A stretch of DNA of 64,000 nucleotides, from contig NZ_CP095481.1 of NCBI RefSeq assembly GCF_023023025.1, positions 558,001 to 622,000 of the forward strand. The letters are read 5' to 3'. Of this stretch, positions 41,014-48,662 are shown in pieces. The stretch comes from Amycolatopsis sp. WQ 127309 (GTDB lineage: Bacteria; Actinomycetota; Actinomycetes; Mycobacteriales; Pseudonocardiaceae). Made by a program: the position numbers and the translations under genes. The first letter of the stretch is position 1. The number at the start of each line of letters is the position of its first letter. The notes under the pieces are model-generated. The model was not told the origin of the DNA, searched no databases, and saw only the letters and a list, made by a program, of their open reading frames with translations.

Positions 41014-42420
41014 TCAGCAGAGGCTGTGGATGCAGGCCAGCAGGCTGCGGGCCTCGATGTTCAGGTAGTGCCCGTGGCGCAGCAGGTCGATCAGCTGGCG
41101 CACGGTCATCCAGCAGTAGTTCGGCGGCACCTCGACCGGGAACTCCTCGCCCACCTCGATCAGCTGGTAGCGGGTCAGCGCGTGGTAGAACCGGCCGCCC
41201 TCCTCCGAGAGCTTCTGGTCGTAGTGCGTCTTGACCCCGCCGACCTCGAGCACGTCCCGCAGGAACGGCTCCTTGATCGACGACGCGTCCTGGCCGGGCA
41301 GCAGGTGCACGGTGGGCGCCATCTCGACCATGTCCATCAGGCCGTACTCCGGGCGGGCCTGCACCAGCAGGTGCAGCACGCCGCGGACGCGCCGGGCGAG
41401 GAAGGTGGCGTGCCCCTCCCCCCTGGGGTGGAGGAGGGGCTGCCGCCAGGCCTTGACCTCCCGGGTGCCCGCCTCGACCCGCACGCCGATGATGCGGAAG
41501 TTCGCCGCCGCGTCGTCGGCGATCTCCTCGTCGTCGCGGTGCCAGCCCGTCGTCGCCGACAGCGGCGTCAGCCGGGCCGACCAGTCGCAGCGCGTCTTGG
41601 CCTCGGTGAACCAGCTGAGGATGTCGCCCGCGGTGTGCAGGGCCGGGCCCGGCGCGTCCTCGGCGGCGTACTGGTAGGAGCGCACGAGCGCGTCCCGGAA
41701 GTCCTCGCCGGTCGCGCCGTCGCCGTCCGGGAGGGCGAACGGGATGCACGAGAGCACCGTGCGGGCGTCCATGTTCACCAGGTTGTCCCGGTGGGACAGC
41801 TCGCCGATCTGGGCGAGGCTCAGCCAGCAGTAGTCCTCGTGCAGCTCGACGTCGCCGGTGACCAGCACGACCATGTTGCGGTTGCGCTTGCGCCAGAACC
41901 ACGCGCCCTGCTCCGACTGCAGCACGTCCACCAGCACCTGGCCGCGGCCGGCGCCGACGAAGTACTCCAGGTAGCGCGTGGTCGCGCCGCGGTGCACCTG
42001 CGTGTAGTTGCTGCGCGTGGCCTGCACGGTCGGCGACAGCTGGAGCGTGTTGACGTTGCCCGGCTCCATCTTGGCCTGCATCAGGCAGTGCAGCACGCCG
42101 TCGAACTCCTTGACGACGATGCCGAGGATGCCGATCTCGGGCTGGTTGATGATGGGCTGGGACCACGTCGGGACGCCGCCCTCGCGCACCTGCAGGCCTT
42201 CGATGGTGAAGAAGCGCCCGCTCTTGTGCCCGAGGTTCCCGGTGCCGGCCTCGAACGCCCAGTCACCGAGCTCGGCGAACGGGATGCGGTCGACGGCGAA
42301 GTGCCCGGCCGCCGTCCGCTCGGCCCACCAGTCGTGGAACTCCACCATGGACATCATGCTGCCGCCGGTGGTTCCGGGCCCGGGGTTGAGTTCCCGGTGC
42401 AGCACCGCGAGTCGCTTCAT
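41014..42420 (-). CDS. NDP-hexose 2,3-dehydratase (EvaA/TylX3 family)
   Basis: The 468-residue enzyme removes the C-2 hydroxyl of dTDP-4-keto-6-deoxyglucose to give the 3,4-diketo-2,6-dideoxy intermediate. It shows the family's internal duplication. The first half has LGDWAFEAGTGNLGHKSGRFFTIEG and ATRSNYTQVHRG; the second has NFRIIGVRVEAGTREVKAWRQPLL and APTVHLLPGQ, and both halves carry the LxxLxQxxxExGxxDMVE-type strands. Cys residues near the end (LLACIHSLC) are usual. It lies 36 bp after the aminotransferase gene, an order that follows the pathway. Confidence 0.95.
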   Translation of the reverse strand: MKRLAVLHRELNPGPGTTGGSMMSMVEFHDWWAERTAAGHFAVDRIPFAELGDWAFEAGTGNLGHKSGRFFTIEGLQVREGGVPTWSQPIINQPEIGILGIVVKEFDGVLHCLMQAKMEPGNVNTLQLSPTVQATRSNYTQVHRGATTRYLEYFVGAGRGQVLVDVLQSEQGAWFWRKRNRNMVVLVTGDVELHEDYCWLSLAQIGELSHRDNLVNMDARTVLSCIPFALPDGDGATGEDFRDALVRSYQYAAEDAPGPALHTAGDILSWFTEAKTRCDWSARLTPLSATTGWHRDDEEIADDAAANFRIIGVRVEAGTREVKAWRQPLLHPRGEGHATFLARRVRGVLHLLVQARPEYGLMDMVEMAPTVHLLPGQDASSIKEPFLRDVLEVGGVKTHYDQKLSEEGGRFYHALTRYQLIEVGEEFPVEVPPNYCWMTVRQLIDLLRHGHYLNIEARSLLACIHSLC

Positions 42421-42456
42421 GCTCGTGCTCTCCTGTCTGTCGGACCACCGGGTGGG

Positions 42457-43566
42457 TCAGAGCTTCGCCAGCACCGCCCGCACCTTTTCGACGACCCGTT
42501 CCTGGTCCACGTCGGACAGCGACGCGTACATCGGCAGCGAGAAGATCTCGTGGGCCGCCGCCTCGGTCTCGGGCAGCGAACCTTCGCGGTAGCCGAGCTT
42601 CGCGAAGCCGGACTGCGTGTGCACCGGCCACGGGTAGCTGATGTTCAGCTCGATGCCCTCGGGCTTGAGCGCTTCGATGATCTTGTCCCGCAACGGGTGC
42701 CGCGCCACGTAGACGTAGTAGACGTGGTCGTTGCCCGGGGCGAGCGCCGGCGTCACGAGGTCGGTGCCGGCGAACGCCTCGGCGTAGCGCTCGGCGATGA
42801 GCCGGCGGCGGACGAGGTAGTCGTCGAGCCGGGTCAGCTTGCGGCGCAGGATCTCCGCCTGCACCTCGTCGAGCCGGCTGTTGTACCCCGGCGTGGAGAC
42901 GACGTAGTAGACCTTCTCCATGCCGTAGTAGCGCAGCCGCCGCAGGTTCGCCTCGACCTCGGCGTCCGACGTGATCGTCGCGCCGCCGTCACCGTAGGCG
43001 CCGAGCACCTTGGTGGGGTAGAAGGAGAAGGCCGCAGCCTTGCCCATCGACCCGGCGATCTTCCCGTGGTGGCGGGCGCCGTGCGCCTGCGCGCAGTCCT
43101 CCAGGATCGGCAGGCCGTGCTCGGCCGCGATCGCCTCCAGCGGCGCCATGTCGACGCACTGGCCGTACAGGTGCACCGGCAGCAGGCAGCGCGTGCGCTC
43201 GGTGATCGCCGCCTCGACCTGCTCGACGTTCATCAGGTACGTGCCGGGGTGGACGTCGACGAACACCGGCACGGCGCCGATCTGGTCGATCGCCAGCACG
43301 GTCGGCGCCGCGGTGTTGGACACCGTGATCACCTCGTCGCCGGCCCCGACGCCGAGGGCGCGCAGGCCGAGGACGATGGCGTTGGTGCCGTTGTCGACGC
43401 CGACGCAGTGCTCGACGCCGTGGTAGGCGGCGAACTCCTCTTCGAACGCCTTCACGCTCGGGCCGAGCACGAGCTTGCCGGAGCGGAAGACCGTGTCGAC
43501 GGCGTCGAGAATGTCGTCCCGTTCTTTCTCGTACTCCGGCAAATAACCCCAGACATATTGAGCCAT
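42457..43566 (-). CDS. NDP-3-keto-hexose aminotransferase (DegT/DnrJ/EryC1, EvaB-like)
   Basis: The 369-residue PLP enzyme adds an amino group to the 3-keto carbon of the dehydratase product. The cofactor Lys186 lies in [15 protein letters not shown], Asp157 and Gln160 in [10 protein letters not shown] contact the pyridoxal, and YGQCVDM precedes the site. The N-terminus [20 protein letters not shown] resembles EvaB and DnrJ-type 3-aminotransferases more than C-4 enzymes. GGAGGTGA lies about 9 nt before the ATG. It is the first gene of the leftward operon and faces the divergent control region. Confidence 0.95.
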   Translation of the reverse strand: MAQYVWGYLPEYEKERDDILDAVDTVFRSGKLVLGPSVKAFEEEFAAYHGVEHCVGVDNGTNAIVLGLRALGVGAGDEVITVSNTAAPTVLAIDQIGAVPVFVDVHPGTYLMNVEQVEAAITERTRCLLPVHLYGQCVDMAPLEAIAAEHGLPILEDCAQAHGARHHGKIAGSMGKAAAFSFYPTKVLGAYGDGGATITSDAEVEANLRRLRYYGMEKVYYVVSTPGYNSRLDEVQAEILRRKLTRLDDYLVRRRLIAERYAEAFAGTDLVTPALAPGNDHVYYVYVARHPLRDKIIEALKPEGIELNISYPWPVHTQSGFAKLGYREGSLPETEAAAHEIFSLPMYASLSDVDQERVVEKVRAVLAKL

Positions 43567-43786
43567 CAGGGCGGGTCACCTCCAGGGGATCGGCCGTGGC
43601 ACGACCGGACAGGGCTCGTACGACGCGGGCGAATTCCCGGTGAACTTCCGGGACGCCGCAACACATGGGCTATTCGACGCGACGCCTATTCGTTTTGCTT
43701 CCTCGCGCCGCCGGAGTCATGGAAGCACACTTCCGCTCGGCTGTCACAGCCTTGCCGGCCATCATTCGACGCGCATTGACCGGCCC

Positions 43787-43802
43787 GTCCCGCCGGCGGG
43801 AC
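43787..43802. promoter_or_regulatory. 16-bp perfect palindrome, candidate operator
   Basis: GTCCCGCCGGCGGGAC is perfectly self-complementary and ends 19 bp before the rightward -35 element, a position suited to an activator or repressor controlling the divergent operons. No regulator gene for it is present in the window. Confidence 0.5.
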
Positions 43803-43821
43803 AACGGCCGCCACGGTGTTG

Positions 43822-43850
43822 TTGACCGGGGCCGGAGTGCTGGCTAACCT
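43822..43850 (+). promoter_or_regulatory. Strong vegetative-type promoter for the ACP/glycosyltransferase unit
   Basis: TTGACC (43822-43827) and TAACCT (43845-43850) have exactly 17 bp between them, close to the HrdB/SigA consensus. Transcription would begin near 43857 and leave a leader of about 108 nt before the ACP start. Confidence 0.7.
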
Positions 43851-43964
43851 CGGCCGGGTTCCGGCTGCCGACTGGGGGCATTCGCCCGGAGCGCGTCACC
43901 CCGCATCAGGGGAAGGATTCGCCGCGCGGCCACACGGACGATTAAGCGGAAGGGCTGAATTGTC

Positions 43965-44321
43965 ATGTCAGAGAACGCCACGAAAGTCGACCTCACCAAT
44001 GTCGACGACGTCGAGGAGATGGTCCGGGAGATCGCCCGGATGATCTGCGCCGAGCAGCCCGACATGCCCGAGCCGGAGAGCCTGCGCGACCTCGACTCGT
44101 TTTCCGTGGTGCAGGTGCTGCTCGAGGTCGAGAACACCACCGACCGCAAGTTGCTGGAGAAGTTCGAGGACTTCACCGAGGGCGAGGAGTTCCGCGACCT
44201 GGCCGCCTACATCGTGAAGATCGTCGCCGAGGAGGACGCGGCCCCGGCCGAGACCCCCGCCTCCGCCGCCCCCGAGGCGGACGGCGCCACCCCGGAACCC
44301 GAGGCCGAAACCCAGGCCTAG
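43965..44321 (+). CDS. Acyl carrier protein-like protein with acidic C-terminal tail
   Basis: The 118-residue product folds as a carrier protein: four-helix pattern, with the phosphopantetheine site in SLRDLDSFSVVQVLLEVEN. Ser45 is the attachment residue; Phe replaces the usual Leu after it and no Gly precedes the Asp. The last 30 residues form an Ala/Pro/Glu tail without a known counterpart. There is no adenylation, ketosynthase or acyltransferase gene in the window, so it may carry an aglycone acid, such as an aromatic or fatty acyl group, for a starter made elsewhere. A long hairpin 10 bp downstream could keep it more abundant than the genes that follow. GC-rich leader; ATG 43965, with an upstream GGAAGGGC. 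Confidence 0.75.
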   Translation: MSENATKVDLTNVDDVEEMVREIARMICAEQPDMPEPESLRDLDSFSVVQVLLEVENTTDRKLLEKFEDFTEGEEFRDLAAYIVKIVAEEDAAPAETPASAAPEADGATPEPEAETQA

Positions 44322-44331
44322 CCGGGAACCA

Positions 44332-44364
44332 CCGGTGTGCGGGCGCCCCGGGTCCGCACACCGG
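44332..44364 (+). terminator. Perfect 11-bp hairpin (attenuator) after the ACP gene
   Basis: CCGGTGTGCGG (44332-44342) pairs exactly with CCGCACACCGG (44354-44364) over an 11-nt loop. The next gene in the same direction begins 49 bp on, so partial termination or transcript protection of the ACP message is likely. Confidence 0.7.
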
Positions 44365-44412
44365 GTCCCGCCGGCGAGACACGGTTCTCCTCACAGATCG
44401 GACGCTCAGCCG

Positions 44413-44952
44413 ATGGACCACTCCACCACGGATTCTTCACGGCCCGTGCTCCCGGTCCGGCCCGAACCCCTCGCCGTCCGGCCGCCGCGGCACCGGCTCG
44501 CGCGCCGCTTCATCCTGTGGCGCACCCTGAACACGCTGTTCTGGGCGATCGGCGTGCTCGGCGTGTTCGTCACGCTCCACATCGTCTTCGCCGGCATCCG
44601 CACCTGGCTGGACCCGATCACCTGGGGCGTCGGCGCGATCTTCGCGGCGAACCTCCTGTTCATGCCGACCTACCGCTACCTGGTGCACCGCTGGGAGACG
44701 ACCGACGAGGCCGTGTACTCCCTCAGCGGCTGGATCACCCGGGAGTGGCGGATCGTCCCGGTGTCCCGGATCCAGAGCATCGACACCGTGCAGGGCCCGA
44801 TCGAGCAGCTGCTCGGCCTCTCGACCATCAAGGTCACCACGGCCTCGCACGAGGGCCACGTGAAGATCGAGGGCCTGGAGACGCCGATCGCCGAGGAGGC
44901 GGTCCGCCGGCTCAACGAGATCGCCCAGGCCACGCCCGGGGACGCGACGTGA
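44413..44952 (+). CDS. Bacterial PH-domain (bPH2) membrane protein, YdbS-like
   Basis: The 179-residue product has two N-terminal membrane helices (about 40-62 and 70-88) and one bacterial pleckstrin-homology domain (about 95-175, beginning YRYLVHRWETTDEAVYSLSGW and with WRIVPVSRIQSIDT). It is built like Bacillus YdbS, which works with YdbT. That SigW-controlled pair gives resistance to antimicrobial compounds of other bacilli. The next gene encodes the matching YdbT-like protein and overlaps by 4 bp. Its place inside a biosynthetic operon suggests self-protection, which is inference. ATG 44413 is used; the longer reading to 44335 crosses the hairpin. Confidence 0.85.
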   Translation: MDHSTTDSSRPVLPVRPEPLAVRPPRHRLARRFILWRTLNTLFWAIGVLGVFVTLHIVFAGIRTWLDPITWGVGAIFAANLLFMPTYRYLVHRWETTDEAVYSLSGWITREWRIVPVSRIQSIDTVQGPIEQLLGLSTIKVTTASHEGHVKIEGLETPIAEEAVRRLNEIAQATPGDAT

Positions 44953-46505
44953 CGGCGGAAGCGACGGCCGAGCCCGTGTCTCCCGCGTCGGCCGAAAAGA
45001 GCGAACTTCCCTGGCTGCGCCTGGACATCAAGCTCTTCTACGTCAACGCGGCCAAGTTCACGATCTCCTTCGCCATCAGCATCACGAGCTACTTCCTCTA
45101 CGACTCGGGCCCGGTCTGGCCGCTGCTGGTGGTCAGCGGCATCAGCGCGCTGATGACCCTGCGGGACCTGTGGCGCTGGCTGTTCACCCGCTACCGCGTC
45201 ACGCCCGAACGCGTCGAACGCCGCACCGGCCTGCTGGTCCGCGAGGAGCGGCACGTCGGGCGCGACCGCATCCGCAGCGTCAGCAGCAGCGCTAAACTGC
45301 GGCACCGCTTGGTGAAGCTGCGTGTCGTCCACATCGGATCGGGTGAGGGCAAGCACTTCTCGCCCGCCTTCAAGCTCGACGCGCTGTCGAAGGAGACGGC
45401 CGCCCAGCTGCGGCGCGACCTGATCCCCCGCGACGCCGAGGCACCCGCGGAACGCGAGGTCGTCATCGCCCGGCTGCGCTGGATCTGGTTGTGGTACAAC
45501 GTTTTCCACGTCTGGGCGATCCTCGCCGGGGTGCTTTTCCTCGTGTCGCTGTACTTCACGATGCAGACGTTCGCCGTCGACCTGATCGACGTCATCGCGG
45601 GCCTGATCCACTGGGCGAACCTCGGCGTCTGGCGCACGATCGGCGCGTCCGTCGTGATCACGTTCGTCCTCGGCTACTTCTCGCTCGGCCTGGACTTCGC
45701 CGCGAAGCACTGGAACTTCGAACTGGTCCGCACGACCAGCGGCGAAGACGGCACCGAACTGCGCACCCGGCAGGGCCTGTTCACCACCAAGACCGTGCAC
45801 CGGGAGGACCGCCGGATCCGGGGCGTGCACCTGCACGAACCCTTGCTGTGGCGGTGGATGCGGCTGGCCGAGACCAAGGTGATCACGACCGGGCTCAACG
45901 CCTCGCTCAACGAGTCGGCCAACATCCTGCCGCGCACCCCGCTGCCCGACGCCCGGCACGCGGCGAGCTTCGTCTTCCCGGACGGCCACCAGCCCCTCGA
46001 AGCGCCGCTGCTGCGGCACCCCGTCGGCGCGTTCCGGCGCCGGCTCTACTGGGCGACCTACGGCCCGGCGGCCGTCGCGGGCCTGCTCGCCTGGCTCGGC
46101 GCGACCGGCGTCGTGCCGGCGTCGTGGTGGCCGCTGCCGCTGCTGCTCCTGCCGCTGACCTGGGCGCTGGCCTGGGTCGCCTACCGCACGCTGGGCCACG
46201 CGCTGATCGGCCCGTACCTGGTCGTGCGCAGCGGCGCGGCCGGCCGCTCGACGACCGTGCTGCGCACCCGCGCGGTGATCGGCTGGCGGCTGCGGCAGAC
46301 GATCTTCCAGCGCCTGGGCTCGCGGATGACGATCGGCGTCCCGACCGCGGCCGGCGACCGCTACTACCGCGCGATCGACGCCGGCACCGAGCAGGCTCTC
46401 GCGTTCGTCGCCGGCGCCGACCCGGACCTCGCGCACGAATTCCTTTCCGGCACCGGGACACCCCCGGCCGATTCGCATTTCGCCCCGCGATCGGACGCTC
46501 CATGA
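44949..46505 (+). CDS. Multi-bPH2 membrane protein, YdbT-like
   Basis: The 518-residue product repeats the unit 'two membrane helices + PH domain' three times. The PH strands start at FTRYRVTPERVERRTGLL, near FELVRTTSGEDGTELRTRQGLF and at LVVRSGAAGRSTTVLRTR, each followed by a V/I-G-R-x-I-R/Q-type turn. This is the YdbT layout. GTG 44949 overlaps the YdbS-like stop by 4 bp, so both form one functional pair. In a cluster for a probably membrane-active glycoside the pair is a candidate immunity system, because no ABC or MFS exporter is present. A housekeeping membrane role cannot be excluded. Confidence 0.87.
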   Translation: MTAEATAEPVSPASAEKSELPWLRLDIKLFYVNAAKFTISFAISITSYFLYDSGPVWPLLVVSGISALMTLRDLWRWLFTRYRVTPERVERRTGLLVREERHVGRDRIRSVSSSAKLRHRLVKLRVVHIGSGEGKHFSPAFKLDALSKETAAQLRRDLIPRDAEAPAEREVVIARLRWIWLWYNVFHVWAILAGVLFLVSLYFTMQTFAVDLIDVIAGLIHWANLGVWRTIGASVVITFVLGYFSLGLDFAAKHWNFELVRTTSGEDGTELRTRQGLFTTKTVHREDRRIRGVHLHEPLLWRWMRLAETKVITTGLNASLNESANILPRTPLPDARHAASFVFPDGHQPLEAPLLRHPVGAFRRRLYWATYGPAAVAGLLAWLGATGVVPASWWPLPLLLLPLTWALAWVAYRTLGHALIGPYLVVRSGAAGRSTTVLRTRAVIGWRLRQTIFQRLGSRMTIGVPTAAGDRYYRAIDAGTEQALAFVAGADPDLAHEFLSGTGTPPADSHFAPRSDAP

Positions 46506-46533
46506 ATCGCCCCAGTGGCACTCGGAGGTGAAT

Positions 46534-47517
46534 ATGCGGCACACACGACTCACCGAAACGCTTTCCGTCGGTGAAATCGGGCTCGGCTGCAGTTCGATGT
46601 CCTACGGTTACGGGCCCGCCCGGACCGCGCGGGACCACGAAGAGTCGGCCCGGGTGCTCCGGCACGCGGTCGACCTGGGCGTCACCGTGTTCGACACGGC
46701 CGACGTCTACGGCCCGTTCACGAACGAACAGCTGCTCGGCGAGGTGCTCGCGCCGTACCGCACGCGGACCACGATCGCCACCAAGGTCGGCCTGATCCTG
46801 CGGCCCGACGGCACCCTGGAACGCAACGGGCGTCCCGAATACCTGCGCGAGGCCTGCGAAGGCTCGCTGCGCCGGCTGGGCGTCGACGCGATCGGCCTCT
46901 ACCAGCTGCACCGCGTCGATCCCGCCGTGCCGCTGGCCGAGTCGTGGGGCGCGCTGGCCGAGCTCGTCACCGAGGGCAAGGTCCTCGGCCTCGGCATCTC
47001 GCACGCGACCGTGGAGGAGCTGGAGCAGATCCACGCGCTGTTCCCGATCGCCGCGGTGCAGTACGAGCTGTCGGTCTGGGAACGCCGGAACCTCGACGAG
47101 ATCCTGCCGTGGACCTGGAAGAACGACGTCGGCTTCCTCGCCTGCTGCCCGATCGGCCGCGGTTACCTGTCCGGGCAGGTCGCCGTCGACGAGCTCGTCG
47201 ACGGCGACTCGCGGCGGCGCGACCCGCGGTTCGAGGCCGGCGCGCTCACCGGCAACCAGCGCATCGTCGACGGCCTGCAGCGGGTCGCCGCGCGGCACGG
47301 CGCGACCCCCGCGCAGGTGGCGATCGCCTGGCTCACCACGCACGGCGACAACGTCGTGCCGATCCCCGGCACCCGGCGGCTGCGCTGGCTGGCGGAGAAC
47401 GTCGGCGCGGCCGGGATCCGGCTGAGCGCGGCGGACCTGCGCGACATCGACACACTGCCCGTGGCGACCGGCGAAAAACGCTGGGACGAACACCGCGAAG
47501 CCGTCGTGTCGAAATGA
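46534..47517 (+). CDS. Aldo/keto reductase, probable deoxysugar-pathway enzyme
   Basis: The 327-residue TIM-barrel has the AKR catalytic residues Asp, Tyr, Lys and His in FDTADVYG, IATKVG and LYQLHRVDP. AKR enzymes of the EryBII/TylC2 type reduce 2,3-unsaturated or keto NDP-sugars in deoxysugar pathways, while others are general detoxifying enzymes. The family shape here is also close to general AKRs, so the sugar role rests on context. ATG 46534 follows GGAGG by 5 nt. It lies 28 bp after the PH-domain gene and 130 bp before the 4-ketoreductase. Confidence 0.85.
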   Translation: MRHTRLTETLSVGEIGLGCSSMSYGYGPARTARDHEESARVLRHAVDLGVTVFDTADVYGPFTNEQLLGEVLAPYRTRTTIATKVGLILRPDGTLERNGRPEYLREACEGSLRRLGVDAIGLYQLHRVDPAVPLAESWGALAELVTEGKVLGLGISHATVEELEQIHALFPIAAVQYELSVWERRNLDEILPWTWKNDVGFLACCPIGRGYLSGQVAVDELVDGDSRRRDPRFEAGALTGNQRIVDGLQRVAARHGATPAQVAIAWLTTHGDNVVPIPGTRRLRWLAENVGAAGIRLSAADLRDIDTLPVATGEKRWDEHREAVVSK

Positions 47518-47529
47518 CCGCGCAATTCT

Positions 47530-47559
47530 TTGGATACGGCGGCGAAGCTGACTTAGACT
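47530..47559 (+). promoter_or_regulatory. Possible internal promoter before the 4-ketoreductase/GT array
   Basis: TTGGAT (47530-47535) and TAGACT (47554-47559) are 18 bp apart in the 130-bp gap, which is the largest gap in the rightward unit after the ACP. An internal promoter would uncouple the long transferase array from the carrier protein. Confidence 0.4.
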
Positions 47560-47647
47560 GCGGACAGCTCACCGGCCGAGGTATTCCGGCCCATCCCGGA
47601 AGAGCCATTCCATTCATTCATCGTGACGCGAAACTGGAGGAGAAGCC

Positions 47648-48652
47648 GTGGGCGAACAGGCACGACCGCTGATCACGGTGCTCGGTTCGTCCGGGCTCCT
47701 GGGCACCGCCATCACCCGCGAACTGGCCGCCCGGCCGGTCCGCCTGCGCCTCGCCGGGCGCCGGCCGACCACGGTCCCGGCCGGGGCGCGGGCCGACATC
47801 GACGTCCGCACCACCGACCTGACCGCCGACGGTGCCGTCGCCGACGCCGTCGAGGGCGCCGACGCGGTGATCCACCTGGTCGCGCACATCGCCGGGGCCA
47901 GCACCTGGCGGGTGTCGTCGGACGACCCGGTCGCCGAGCGCGTCAACGTCGGCCTGGTGCACGACCTCGTCGCCGCCGTGAAGGACCAGCGGCCGGCGCA
48001 CCCGCCGGTGGTCCTGCTGGCCGGGTCGATGTCGCAGGCCGGGCGCTCGATCTCGGGCCGGATCGACGGCACCGAGCCGGACCGGCCGCTCACCACCTAC
48101 GACCGGCAGAAGCTGGACGCCGAGCACGCGATCCGCGACGCCGTCGAGACGGGCCTGCTGCGGGGCGCGTCGCTCCGGCTGGCCACGCTCTACACCCAGG
48201 GCTCCGACTCCCCCGCGCTCGACCGCGGCGTCGTCTCGGCGATGATGCGCCGCGCGTTCGCCGGCGAGGCGCTCACCATGTGGCACGACGGGACCGTGAA
48301 GCGGGACCTGGTGTGCGTCGACGACGTCGCCCGCGCGTTCCTGGCCGCGCTCGACCAGCCGGACGCCGTCGACGGCCGGCCGTGGCTGGTCGGCACCGGG
48401 CTGGCGACCAGCGTCGGTGACCTGTTCGGCGGGGTCGCGAAGGCCGTCGCCGCGCAGACCGGGCGGGAACCGGTGCCGGTGGTGTCGGTGCCGCCGGCCG
48501 ACCACTCGATGCCGACCGACCTGCTCGACTTCGTGCTCGACCCGTCGGGCTTCCGGAACGCCACCGGCTGGGCGCCGCGCGTCTCGCTGGAGCACGGCCT
48601 GGAGAACCTCGCGGCGGCGATGGCGCGCGACGCCGTCTCGCCGGGCGTCTGA
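47648..48652 (+). CDS. NDP-hexose 4-ketoreductase (EryBIV/EvaE/DnmV-like)
   Basis: The 334-residue extended SDR opens with VLGSSGLLGTAITRELA (NADPH motif) and has the reductase's YDRQKLDAEH (Tyr-x3-Lys), LRLATLYTQG and WHDGTVKRDLVCVDDVARAF. Such enzymes carry out the last step of L-vancosamine, L-4-epi-vancosamine, L-mycarose or L-daunosamine formation; the C-4 configuration cannot be told from sequence. GTG 47648 follows TGGAGGAGAA. Together with the leftward operon it completes the pathway. It ends 10 bp before the first tandem glycosyltransferase. Confidence 0.93.
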   Translation: MGEQARPLITVLGSSGLLGTAITRELAARPVRLRLAGRRPTTVPAGARADIDVRTTDLTADGAVADAVEGADAVIHLVAHIAGASTWRVSSDDPVAERVNVGLVHDLVAAVKDQRPAHPPVVLLAGSMSQAGRSISGRIDGTEPDRPLTTYDRQKLDAEHAIRDAVETGLLRGASLRLATLYTQGSDSPALDRGVVSAMMRRAFAGEALTMWHDGTVKRDLVCVDDVARAFLAALDQPDAVDGRPWLVGTGLATSVGDLFGGVAKAVAAQTGREPVPVVSVPPADHSMPTDLLDFVLDPSGFRNATGWAPRVSLEHGLENLAAAMARDAVSPGV

Positions 48653-48662
48653 GGGGCCGGCG

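Larger units (their letters stand above)
43567..43964. other. Divergent control region of the oligosaccharide locus
   Basis: This 398-bp stretch separates the leftward sugar operon from the rightward carrier-protein/glycosyltransferase unit. It has no convincing gene; short open frames lack ribosome sites. It is richer in A+T than its surroundings around 43660-43720, repeats ATTCGACGCG at about 43673 and 43764, and holds the 16-bp palindrome and the rightward promoter listed separately. The leftward promoter was not identified with confidence. Confidence 0.75.

Noticed and set aside
40738..43779. 1013-codon plus-strand frame over the dehydratase and aminotransferase genes
   Set aside because: The opposite strand encodes two well-conserved enzymes; this frame is Arg/His/Val-rich antisense.
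43567..43780. A leftward promoter for the aminotransferase operon
   Set aside because: A promoter must exist, but no -35/-10 pair with proper spacing was convincing on the minus strand.
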